From CAIWHR01 sp963781285 (GTDB lineage Bacteria; Pseudomonadota; Gammaproteobacteria; Burkholderiales; Casimicrobiaceae), in assembly GCA_963781285.1 (NCBI GenBank), contig CAWAFI010000009.1, positions 12,944-76,943 on the forward strand: 64,000 nt of DNA. Direction: 5' to 3'. A program made the position numbers and the translations under genes. Below the pieces are notes generated by a model that ran no database searches, was not told the DNA's origin, and saw only the letters and a list, made by a program, of their open reading frames with translations. Shown piece after piece: positions 8,503-16,539 of this stretch; the first letter of the stretch is position 1; each line of letters begins with the position of its first letter.

Positions 8503-9858
8503 ATGGCTGATCACGAACAAGAGCACGGGCACCAACGCCGTCGTTTGCTGCAGGCGGGCTTGAGCGCCGCGGCGCTGGGCGCGGTCCCGGGCGCGGGCCA
8601 GTTGGCCGCACATGCGCAGGGCGCGTTCGACTGGAAGAAATTCAAGGGCGAGAAGATCGAGGTGTTCCTGGTCAAGAGCCCGCGCGGCGATCTGCTGACC
8701 AAGTACCACAAGGAGTTCGAGGACCTCACCGGCATTACCGTCGGCTCGGAGATGATCCCCGAGCAGCAGCAGCGGCAGAAGGCCGTGATCGAATTCAACT
8801 CGGGCAACACGAGCTTCGACGTGATCGCGCTCTCGTATCACGTGCAGAAGCGGCTGTTCGGCAAGAACCGCTGGATGGAGGACGTCCGGCCGCTCGTCGC
8901 CGACAAGTCGCTGACCGATCCGAACCTCGATTTCGCGGATTTCTCCAAGGGCGGCATGGCCTGGGCAACGCAACCCGACGGCCGCATCGACAGCCTGCCG
9001 TTCAACATCGACCCGTGGGTGATCTACTACAACAAGGAGCTCTTCGACGCCAAGAGCGTCGCCTACCCGAAGAGCTTCCCCGAGATCGTCGACGCCGCCG
9101 CGAAGCTCAATGATCCTGCCAAAGGCGTCTCGGGTTTCGTCGGGCGTGGCCTCAAGAACGCGAACGTGCCGGTCTGGTCGAGTTTCCTGTTGGGCTACGG
9201 CGGCGGCTTCGTCGACGCCGGCGGCAAGCTCACCACCGACACGGCCGCGGCGGTCGACGCAGCCAAGATGTACCAGACACTGCTCGCCAAGTACGGACCG
9301 CAGGGTGTCGCTGGCTTCAACTGGAACGAGGCGCAGAGCCTGTTCCTGCAAGGCAAGGCGGCAATGTGGCTCGACGGCATCGGCTTCGCGCAGCCGCTCG
9401 AGGATCCGACCAAGTCGCGCGTCGTCGGCAAGGTCGGCTACGGCGTAATGCCGCCCGGCCCGAAACAGCAGGTCTCGGCGATGTTCGGCGACGGCGAGGG
9501 CATCTCGTCGTTCAGCAAGAAGAAGGGACCGTCGTGGTTCTACCTTCAGTGGGCGTCGAACAAAGCGAACCAGGCGCGGATGCTGCAGTCGGCATCGGGT
9601 GCGCCGGTACGAAACTCCGCCTATGCGGATGCCGAGGCGCTCGCGGCGTTGAAGGTGCCGAAGGCGTGGGTCGAGTGCATGTTGGCCTCCGCCCGGATCG
9701 CACAGCCGGGACTGCCGATCATCGTGCCGGTCACCGAGTTTCGCGACATCTTCGGCGTGGCATTGACCAACATGATCAACGGCGCGGACCCGGCGACGGA
9801 ACTCAAGAAGGCCACTGCCGAGTTTCAGCCGGTTCTCGACAAGAGCGAGAAGGGTTGA
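8503..9858 (+). CDS. Sugar ABC transporter substrate-binding protein
   Basis: Periplasmic solute-binding protein family 1, 451 aa. The N-terminus carries a Tat-like leader (QRRRLLQAGLSAAALGAV) ending near AAHAQG at residue 40. The mature part shows the family features EFEDLTGITVGSEMIPEQQQ, FDVIALSYH, NIDPWVIYYNKELF and FLQGKAAMWLDG. A strong AAGGAGGA lies seven bases before the ATG. It is followed by two permease genes in the order usual for CUT1 carbohydrate importers. It should capture the sugar or sugar acid that the flanking enzymes degrade. The substrate is inferred only from context. Confidence 0.92.
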   Translation: MADHEQEHGHQRRRLLQAGLSAAALGAVPGAGQLAAHAQGAFDWKKFKGEKIEVFLVKSPRGDLLTKYHKEFEDLTGITVGSEMIPEQQQRQKAVIEFNSGNTSFDVIALSYHVQKRLFGKNRWMEDVRPLVADKSLTDPNLDFADFSKGGMAWATQPDGRIDSLPFNIDPWVIYYNKELFDAKSVAYPKSFPEIVDAAAKLNDPAKGVSGFVGRGLKNANVPVWSSFLLGYGGGFVDAGGKLTTDTAAAVDAAKMYQTLLAKYGPQGVAGFNWNEAQSLFLQGKAAMWLDGIGFAQPLEDPTKSRVVGKVGYGVMPPGPKQQVSAMFGDGEGISSFSKKKGPSWFYLQWASNKANQARMLQSASGAPVRNSAYADAEALAALKVPKAWVECMLASARIAQPGLPIIVPVTEFRDIFGVALTNMINGADPATELKKATAEFQPVLDKSEKG

Positions 9859-9931
9859 CGTTCGGCGCCGGCCTCGCCGGGACGCACTCGGCGGGGCTCG
9901 GCGTGCGGTTCCTGGCGCCTGCCTGCTCTCC

Positions 9932-10840
9932 ATGTCGACGATCGTAACGACGCCGCCGGCGATCCGCGCGGGGTTTCTCGCGCGCCGCCGCCGTAGCTAC
10001 TACTATTTCATCGTGCCGGCGCTCGTTGTCGTCGGCGCCGTGATTGTCTTTCCGTGGCTCTTCACGATCTGGATGAGCGCATTCGACTGGAAGATCGGGT
10101 CGGCAGCGCAATTCGTCGGCTTCGCCAACTACGAAAAACTGGTCACCAACCAGCGTTTCATCGAATCGGTCGTCCGCACGTTCTATTTCACGGCGCTGGC
10201 CGTCATCGTGCCGCTCGTCCTCGGACTGGCGTCGGCGATGGTGTTCCACCGCGAGTTCCCGTTCCGCGGCCTGCTCCGCGGCATCTTCATCATGCCGATG
10301 ATGGCGACGCCGGTGGCGGTGGCGCTCGTATGGACGATGATGTTCCACCCGCAACAGGGCGTGCTCAACTATCTGCTGTCGCTCTTCGGGCTGCCGCCTT
10401 CGCTGTGGGTCTACTCGCCGACGCTGGTGATCCCGAGCCTCGTGCTGGTCGAAGTGTGGTTCTGGACGCCGCTCGTGATGCTGATCGTGCTGGGCGGTCT
10501 CGCCGCCCTCCCGACCGAGCCCTACGAGTCGGCGCGGCTCGACGGCGCATCGGAATGGCAGCTCTTCCGCTACATCACGCTGCCGCTGGTCGCGCCGTTC
10601 CTGGTCGTGGCTGCGGTGATCCGGACGATCGACGCGCTGAAGACCTTCGATACGATCTACGTGATCACGGGCGGCGGCCCCGGAACCGCCTCCGAGACGA
10701 TCAACCTCTACCTCTACCTGCAGGCGTTCGCCTTCTACAACATCGGCAACGCTTCGGCTGTGGTCGTCGTGTTCTTCGTCATCGTGCTGGCGCTCGCACT
10801 GCTGCTGCTGCACGTGCGCGAGAAGACCAAGTGGAGCTGA
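9932..10840 (+). CDS. Sugar ABC transporter permease (MalF/UgpA type)
   Basis: Integral membrane subunit of 302 aa with about six helices, the first at residues 24-46 (YYYFIVPALVVVGAVIVF). The EAA loop that docks the ATPase reads EPYESARLDGASEWQLFRYITLPL near residue 198. The family and length fit CUT1 permeases. It lies 73 bp after the binding-protein gene and 4 bp before the second permease gene. No ATPase gene follows, so the pore must use an ATPase encoded elsewhere. Confidence 0.93.
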   Translation: MSTIVTTPPAIRAGFLARRRRSYYYFIVPALVVVGAVIVFPWLFTIWMSAFDWKIGSAAQFVGFANYEKLVTNQRFIESVVRTFYFTALAVIVPLVLGLASAMVFHREFPFRGLLRGIFIMPMMATPVAVALVWTMMFHPQQGVLNYLLSLFGLPPSLWVYSPTLVIPSLVLVEVWFWTPLVMLIVLGGLAALPTEPYESARLDGASEWQLFRYITLPLVAPFLVVAAVIRTIDALKTFDTIYVITGGGPGTASETINLYLYLQAFAFYNIGNASAVVVVFFVIVLALALLLLHVREKTKWS

Positions 10841-10844
10841 GCCT

Positions 10845-11687
10845 GTGACCACTGCCGCATCTCCGCCTCTGCGCCGCTGGCTGCGACGGCTGGGCTTCTG
10901 GCTCTCGGTCGTCGTCATCGTATCACCGGCAATCCTGGTCTTCCTGTGGATGCTTTCGCTGTCGCTCAAGAACGAGATCGACAACATCGCATATCCGCCG
11001 GTGTTCATCCCCAATCCGCCGACTTTCGCCAACTTCGTCCAGGTCTTCGAGCAGAACGCGATCGGGCGCTATCTGTGGAACAGCATCGTCGTGTCCGGCG
11101 GCGCCACATTGCTTGCCCTGCTGGTCGGCGTCCCCGCCGGCTTCGGCATCGCGCGCGCGGGCGCACAGCGGCTGACCGTGCTGATCCTGATCGCGCGGAT
11201 GACGCCGGCACTGTCCTATCTCATCCCGCTGTTCGCCGTGTTCCAGTTTCTTCACCTCAACAACACGTTGACCGCGCTCGTCATCACCCATCTGGTCATC
11301 ACCGTCCCGATCATCGTCTACGTGATGGTCGGTTATTTCGAGACGTTGCCGAAGGAGCTCGAGGAAGCGGCGCTGATCGACGGCGGCAGCGTGTGGTCGA
11401 CGTTCCGCTACGTGGCACTGCCGCTGGCCCGGCCCGGCATCGTCGTGGGCTCGATCCTGGCGTTCATCTTCTCCTGGAACAATTTCATCTTCGGCGCCGT
11501 TCTGTCCGGCCGCGAAACGCGAACGTTGCCGGTCGCCGTCTACAACGTGTTGACCTTCGAGCATCTCGCGTGGGGACCGCTCGCAGCCGCCGCGATCGTC
11601 GTCACCCTCCCTGTGCTGCTGCTGACGATCGTGATCCAGAAGGAGATCGTGGTCGGGCTGACAGCCGGCGGGGTCAAGGGTGGGTGA
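10845..11687 (+). CDS. Sugar ABC transporter permease (MalG/UgpE type)
   Basis: Second membrane subunit of the same importer, 280 aa, starting with GTG at 10845, four bases after the first permease stop. It has a first helix at about 18-40, then the long periplasmic segment typical of MalG-like proteins (YPPVFIPNPPTFANFVQVF). The EAA loop is KELEEAALIDGGSVWSTFRYVALPL near residue 165. The C-terminal FSWNNFIFGAVLSG stretch is also characteristic. It forms the heterodimeric channel with the preceding gene product. Confidence 0.93.
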   Translation: MTTAASPPLRRWLRRLGFWLSVVVIVSPAILVFLWMLSLSLKNEIDNIAYPPVFIPNPPTFANFVQVFEQNAIGRYLWNSIVVSGGATLLALLVGVPAGFGIARAGAQRLTVLILIARMTPALSYLIPLFAVFQFLHLNNTLTALVITHLVITVPIIVYVMVGYFETLPKELEEAALIDGGSVWSTFRYVALPLARPGIVVGSILAFIFSWNNFIFGAVLSGRETRTLPVAVYNVLTFEHLAWGPLAAAAIVVTLPVLLLTIVIQKEIVVGLTAGGVKGG

Positions 11688-11705
11688 CTGGACCGGGACG
11701 TCGCG

Positions 11706-12137
11706 ATGCTGAACGGAATCCATCCGTTGCTCGTCGCCGACGTCCTGCACGCACTGTCCGCGATGGGCCACGGCGACGAGATCGCGATCGTCGATGCCAA
11801 CTTTCCTGCCGCGAGTGTCGGCCGCCTGGTGATCGAGCTCCCCGGCGCCTCGGCGTCGGAGACGCTGGCCGCCGTCCTCACCGTGTTTCCGCTGGACACG
11901 TTCGTGACCCCCGCGGCGCTGACGATGCAGGTCGTCGGCGATCCGGACGCGGTACCGGAGCCCGTCGCGGAGTTTGCGGCCGTCTTCACCACGCAGGGGC
12001 TCGGCGATTCCGAGATCGGCCAGCTCGAGCGGCAGGCATTCTACGAGCGAGCACGCGGTGCGTTCGCGATCGTGCGCACCGGCGAATTGCGGCCTTACGG
12101 CAACATCCTGCTCGTGAAGGGCGTCGTCAACCGCTGA
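11706..12137 (+). CDS. RbsD/FucU-family sugar mutarotase
   Basis: Small enzyme of 143 aa. The N-terminal GIHPLLVADVLHALSAMGHG with DEIAIVDANFPA contains the His and Asp expected for RbsD/FucU proteins, and the C-terminal YGNILLVKG matches the conserved Tyr-Gly-Asn segment. FucU interconverts the anomers of L-fucose and RbsD those of D-ribose; the MGHGDEI-type N-terminus is closer to FucU. It is the last gene of the plus-strand arm, 18 bp after the second permease gene. This is the strongest pointer to L-fucose, or a sugar of the same configuration, as the imported compound. Confidence 0.88.
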   Translation: MLNGIHPLLVADVLHALSAMGHGDEIAIVDANFPAASVGRLVIELPGASASETLAAVLTVFPLDTFVTPAALTMQVVGDPDAVPEPVAEFAAVFTTQGLGDSEIGQLERQAFYERARGAFAIVRTGELRPYGNILLVKGVVNR

Positions 12138-12254
12138 GCGCCTCGTCCGTTGAATGCGGGTAATCGCGCTCGCCCGCGGCCGCCACCGAAACCGCTCGTT
12201 CTCCCCGCCACGGTAGAATCGCGCCTCGTCTTCACTTCACCGGACTGATCCCCC

Positions 12255-13085
12255 ATGCCACACGCCCACCTTCGCTCGCTTCTCGCCGCCGTTGGCCTCG
12301 CATTCGCTTGTACGCTGGCGCTGCCCGCCCGCGCCACCGACTACACCGACATCTGGTGGACGGCCGGCGGCACCGAAAGCGGTTGGGGCGTGAATTTCGT
12401 GCAGAACGAGGATGTCCTCTTCGCCACGTTCTACGTCTACGACACGTCGAAAAAGCCGACGTGGTACTCGTCGCCGATGTACGTCAACGCGAGCGGCACC
12501 GTCTACAGCGGAATACTTTACGCGACGACGGGTTCATTTTTCGGCGACCCGTGGAACTCCGGCGACGTGCCAAGCCCCGTCCCCCCTGCAGGAACCGCGA
12601 CGTTTACCCCGACATCCACAACGACCGGCACGCTGACCTACAACGTCAGCCTTGTTCCGGGCGTCGGCGCCGTGCCGGTCACCAAAAATATCCAGCGTTC
12701 CACGTTTCGCACGATCATCCTCGGCGGCACCTATGTCGGAACGGGTCTGGTAACGCTTTCGGGGTGCACCAGCACGTCCGATAACGGCACCAAAGTTTAC
12801 GACATCGATACGACAGTGACGCAGACCGCTGGCGGGCCCTTGCGCTTCGACTTTGCCTACATCGCCGGCAGCGAAGTCTGCACGATGACCGGCACGCCAG
12901 TGCAGGAAGGGCAGCTGTACCGTGTTCCCAGCGCATCGTATAGCTGCACCGTGACCACCGGGATCAACACGACGGCGACCCTGTACGAGGTGAAGGCCAC
13001 GGCGCTCGGCATCGAGGGTCAGTGGACGGCCAAGATCAACGGCGGCTGCCAGGAAGACGGCCGCTTCACGGGGTTGCTGCAGTAG
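12255..13085 (+). CDS. Secreted protein with DIWW...ESGWG motif, unknown function
   Basis: Exported protein of 276 aa, signal peptide at residues 1-27 (LLAAVGLAFACTLALPARA). The mature N-terminus reads YTDIWWTAGGTESGWGVNF followed by LFATFYVYDTSKKPTWY, an aromatic motif I know from many uncharacterised secreted proteins of betaproteobacteria. The middle is rich in Thr, Ser and Gly (TFTPTSTTTGTLTYNVSL), as in beta-sandwich surface proteins. Four Cys (LSGCTS, SEVCTM, YSCTV, GGCQED) could form two disulfides. A single-gene unit; its 3' end overlaps the convergent methyltransferase gene by 20 bp. I cannot assign a function. Confidence 0.7.
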   Translation: MPHAHLRSLLAAVGLAFACTLALPARATDYTDIWWTAGGTESGWGVNFVQNEDVLFATFYVYDTSKKPTWYSSPMYVNASGTVYSGILYATTGSFFGDPWNSGDVPSPVPPAGTATFTPTSTTTGTLTYNVSLVPGVGAVPVTKNIQRSTFRTIILGGTYVGTGLVTLSGCTSTSDNGTKVYDIDTTVTQTAGGPLRFDFAYIAGSEVCTMTGTPVQEGQLYRVPSASYSCTVTTGINTTATLYEVKATALGIEGQWTAKINGGCQEDGRFTGLLQ

Positions 13086-13891
13086 GATCCGTTCGGGCGC
13101 GCACCGCCGTTCGCTGCCGCACGCATTCGAACAGGCACACGGCCGCGGCGGCGGCGGCGTTCAGCGATTCCATCCCGCCCGGCATCGGAATCGTCACCCG
13201 CTGCGTCGCCAGCGCCGCCAGCGCCGGCGTCAACCCCGCGCCTTCGTTGCCGATCGCGAGGGCGACGCGGCCGCCGAGCGGCGCCGCGTACAGACTCGTA
13301 CCGCCAGCAGCGACCGTCGCGACCACCTCGCCGCCGGCCGCGCGATACGCCGCCGCCCACGTCGCCAAGTCGACGTCCTCGTGGATTTCGACGAGGAAGT
13401 GCGCGCCCTGGCCTGCGCGCAGCACCTTCGGCGACCACGCGAACGCGCAATGCTTCGACAGCAGAACCTGCGCGACGCCCGCTGCCGCTGCCGTGCGCAG
13501 CATCGAGCCGACGTTGCCCGGATCCTGCACGTCGTCGAGCAGCAGGCTGAACGCAGCCGTCGTCGTCGCCGGCGCCGCGGGCCGCACCACGGGCACGACG
13601 GCGAGCACGCCCACATCGGCGGGCAGCACGGCGAGCTCGGAGAGCAATTTCGCCGGGACGACGAGGCGTGCGATCGGCGTGGCGCTCGGCCAGCGCGCGC
13701 GTCGCGGCCCGCGCCAGCGCCTCGTCGGTCACGAGCAGGGATTCGGGCGCGCCGTAGCGAACGGAATAGACGCTGACCAGGTGCTCGCCTTCGAGCACGC
13801 ATTTTCCGGCTTTGCGCCGGTCGCGCGCCGAGGCGATCAGCCGGCCGGCTTCCTTGAGCCGCGGATTCTGGCGCGAGGTAACGCGCTGCAT
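13066..13891 (-). pseudogene. SpoU/TrmH-family RNA 2'-O-methyltransferase, frameshifted
   Basis: Two overlapping frames together make one SpoU-type methyltransferase of about 275 aa. The N-terminal part runs from the ATG at 13891 (MQRVTSRQNPRLKEAGRL, substrate-binding domain). The catalytic part is in another frame and shows motif 1 LLLDDVQDPGNVGSMLRTA, motif 2 ALAIGNEGAG and motif 3 IPMPGGMESLNAAAA, the trefoil-knot SAM site. The frames meet near 13670, where one surplus base separates ALAERH from ATPIARLVVPAK. If the base is real the enzyme is dead, because the catalytic half has no good start. The rlmB gene at 50175 is a paralogue. Sequencing error is a real alternative. Confidence 0.8.
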
Positions 13892-13931
13892 CTGGCAGGT
13901 GGGTTGGGCGCCTGCGCGGCACCGTTTTCGA

Positions 13932-14291
13932 TCAGCGCTTGCCCGCGGGCGCGGTCTGTATCGGCAGCGACGCAGAACCCGAAGGCCCCGTCGCGGCGGC
14001 GGGCGCGGGCGCAGGCGCCGCGGCCGGTTCGATCTGGAAGAAGACCTCGTCGTGGCGCACCATTCCGAGTTCGGAGCGTGCGCGCTCCTCGATCGCCTCG
14101 GTGCCGGTCTTGAGATCGCGGACCTCGGCGTCGAGCGCGTCGTTGCGCGCCTTCAGCTTCGCGTTCGCCTCGCGCTGCGCGGCGAGCTGGCGATCGTACT
14201 CGCGCACCTGCAGCCACCCACCCTTGCCGAGCCACATCGGATACTGCAGCGCGACGATCAGGACGACGAAGACGAGTGCGAGCCAGCGCAC
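13932..14291 (-). CDS. ftsB: Cell division protein FtsB
   Basis: Bitopic divisome protein of 119 aa. One membrane helix (residues 1-18, LALVFVVLIVALQYPMW) is followed by GKGGWLQVREYDRQLAAQ and a coiled coil to about residue 65, then the conserved ERARSELGMVRHDEVFFQI segment. The C-terminus has a low-complexity Ala-Pro tail of about 30 residues, longer than in E. coli FtsB. It works with FtsL and FtsQ in septal peptidoglycan synthesis. The gene starts 7 bp after the enolase stop, the usual eno-ftsB arrangement. Confidence 0.93.
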   Translation of the reverse strand: MRWLALVFVVLIVALQYPMWLGKGGWLQVREYDRQLAAQREANAKLKARNDALDAEVRDLKTGTEAIEERARSELGMVRHDEVFFQIEPAAAPAPAPAAATGPSGSASLPIQTAPAGKR

Positions 14292-14298
14292 CGACGGG

Positions 14299-15582
14299 TC
14301 ACTTCAGCTGGAAGAAGGCCGCGCGGCCCGGATACTCGGCCGCTTCCCCCAAATCTTCCTCGATCCGGAGGAGCTGATTGTATTTCGCTATCCGATCCGA
14401 GCGCGAAAGTGACCCGGTCTTGATCTGGCCGGCGTTGACGCCCACGGCGATGTCGGCAATCATGCTGTCCTCGGTCTCGCCGGAGCGGTGCGAGATCACG
14501 GCGGTGTAGCCCGCGCGATTGGCCATCGTGATCGCCGCAAACGTCTCGGTCAGCGTGCCGATCTGATTGATCTTCACCAGGATCGAGTTCGCGATGCCTT
14601 TGGCGATGCCCTGCTTCAGGAGCTTCGTGTTGGTGACGAAGATGTCGTCGCCGACGATCTGCACCTTCCTGCCAAGGCGCTCGGTCAGGTGCTTCCAGCC
14701 GTCCCAATCGTGTTCGGACATGCCGTCCTCGATGCTGATGATCGGGTACTTGTCGCACCACGTCGCGAGCAGGTCCGCGAACTGCTGCGAGGTCAGCGCC
14801 AGGCCATCGGACTCTAGGCGATATTTGTCGTCATTCCAGAATTCGCTCGCGGCGCAGTCGAGCGCCAGCGCGACGTCGGTGCCGGGGACGTAGCCGGCCT
14901 TGTCGATGGCCTCGACCAGGAGCTGCAACGCGGACTCGTTGGAAGGCAGGTTCGGGGCGAATCCGCCTTCGTCACCGACGGTCGTCGGCATGCCCCGTGC
15001 ATCGATGATCTTCTTCAGCGTCTGGAAAATCTCGGCGCCGTAGCGGAGCGCTTCGCGAAACGACGGCGCGCCCAGCGGCACCAGCATGAACTCCTGCACG
15101 TCGACCTTGTTGTTCGCGTGCGCGCCACCGTTGATGACGTTCATCTGCGGCACCGGCAGCTGCATTTGGCCGGCGCCGCCCAGGTAACGGTAGAGCGGCA
15201 GCGACGATTCCTCGGCTCCTGCTTTTGCCACGGCGCAGGATACCGCCAACATCGCGTTGGCACCCAGCCGCGACTTGTTCTCGGTGCCGTCGAGATCGAT
15301 CATCGTCTTGTCGATGAACGCCTGCTCGGTCGCGTCGAGGCCGATGATCGCCTCGCAGATCTCGGTGTTGACGTTCTCGACCGCCTTCAGCACACCCTTG
15401 CCGAAGTAGCGCGCCGCGTCGCCGTCGCGCAGCTCGATCGCTTCCTTCGAGCCGGTGGACGCGCCGGAGGGCACGGCGGCACGGCCCGACACGCCAGACT
15501 CGAGCACTACGTCGGCCTCGATGGTGGGATTGCCGCGTGAATCGAGGATCTCGCGGGCGATGACGTCGACGATGGCGCTCAT
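14299..15582 (-). CDS. eno: Enolase
   Basis: Cytoplasmic glycolytic enzyme converting 2-phosphoglycerate to phosphoenolpyruvate, 427 aa, the standard length. Conserved parts include the N-terminal ILDSRGNPTIEADV, SGASTGSKEA, GGAHANNKVDVQEFM, VGDEGGFAPN, the metal ligands in ISIEDGMSEHDWDGW and VGDDIFVTN, the catalytic Lys in VKINQIGTLTE, and SHRSGETEDS. It lies between kdsA and ftsB, all on the minus strand, and is probably transcribed with them. Confidence 0.99.
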   Translation of the reverse strand: MSAIVDVIAREILDSRGNPTIEADVVLESGVSGRAAVPSGASTGSKEAIELRDGDAARYFGKGVLKAVENVNTEICEAIIGLDATEQAFIDKTMIDLDGTENKSRLGANAMLAVSCAVAKAGAEESSLPLYRYLGGAGQMQLPVPQMNVINGGAHANNKVDVQEFMLVPLGAPSFREALRYGAEIFQTLKKIIDARGMPTTVGDEGGFAPNLPSNESALQLLVEAIDKAGYVPGTDVALALDCAASEFWNDDKYRLESDGLALTSQQFADLLATWCDKYPIISIEDGMSEHDWDGWKHLTERLGRKVQIVGDDIFVTNTKLLKQGIAKGIANSILVKINQIGTLTETFAAITMANRAGYTAVISHRSGETEDSMIADIAVGVNAGQIKTGSLSRSDRIAKYNQLLRIEEDLGEAAEYPGRAAFFQLK

Positions 15583-15638
15583 GTTCGGGTATCCGAGTCA
15601 GGAATGAGGAATCAGAGGTTCAGTTTGCCAAGCACGCT

Positions 15639-16493
15639 TCATCCTTGCGCGGCCTGCATCAACTCGCTTTCCGGAAAGCCCGCGCGCTTGACCGTTGCGT
15701 CGAGCTCCTTCAGCGTTTCCAGTAGCAGCCACATTCGCGCAAGTGGCCATGCGTTGGGGCCATCCGAAAGCGCCTTGTCGGGATCGGGGTGCGTCTCCAT
15801 GAAGACGCCGGCGACGCCCGCAGCCACGGCGGCGCGCGCCAGCACCGGCACGAACTCGCGTTGTCCACCGGAGGTCGTCCCTTGCCCGCCCGGCAGCTGT
15901 ACCGAATGCGTCGCATCGAACACGACCGGGCACCCGGTGCCGCGCATGATCGCCAGCGACCGCATGTCGGAGACCAGGTTGTGATAGCCGAACGACGCGC
16001 CCCGCTCACAGACCATGATGTTGTCGGCGCCGCTTGCCGCCCGCGCTTTTGCGACTACCTGCTGCATGTCCTCCGGCGCCAGGAACTGTCCCTTCTTGAC
16101 ATTGACCGGCTTGCCGGCGCGCGCGACCGCCTGGATGAAGTCGGTCTGGCGGCACAGGAACGCCGGCGTCTGCAGCACGTCGACGACTGCGGCCGCTTCC
16201 TGGACCTCGTCTTCTGTGTGCACGTCGGTCAGCACCGGCACGCCGACCTGGCGCTTGACCTCGGCGAGTACCCGCAGGCCTTCCGCCATACCTGGCCCGC
16301 GAAACGATGCGCCCGAGCTGCGGTTTGCCTTGTCGTATGAAGACTTGAAGATCAACGGCATCCGGAGCGTCGCGCAGATTTCCTTCAACCGACCCGCGAC
16401 GTCAATCTGGAGCTGCTCCGACTCGACAACGCAAGGCCCGGCAATAAGGAAGAGCGGCTGGCTGAGCCCGACTTCATACCCGCACAGGTTCAT
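15639..16493 (-). CDS. kdsA: 3-deoxy-8-phosphooctulonate synthase
   Basis: KDO-8-phosphate synthase of 284 aa. It condenses phosphoenolpyruvate with arabinose-5-phosphate for the KDO of lipopolysaccharide, which shows that the host is Gram-negative. Motifs are LIAGPCVVESE, FKSSYDKANRSS, FRGPGMAEGLRVL, VLTDVHTEDEV and the C-terminal FMETHPDPDKALSDGPNAW. Gene order pyrG-kdsA-eno supports a single transcription unit and matches other betaproteobacteria. Confidence 0.98.
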   Translation of the reverse strand: MNLCGYEVGLSQPLFLIAGPCVVESEQLQIDVAGRLKEICATLRMPLIFKSSYDKANRSSGASFRGPGMAEGLRVLAEVKRQVGVPVLTDVHTEDEVQEAAAVVDVLQTPAFLCRQTDFIQAVARAGKPVNVKKGQFLAPEDMQQVVAKARAASGADNIMVCERGASFGYHNLVSDMRSLAIMRGTGCPVVFDATHSVQLPGGQGTTSGGQREFVPVLARAAVAAGVAGVFMETHPDPDKALSDGPNAWPLARMWLLLETLKELDATVKRAGFPESELMQAAQG

Positions 16494-16539
16494 CGGGCTA
16501 GGAGCCTGTCGGGCTTGCTATCGCGCATGCGACGTGGCG

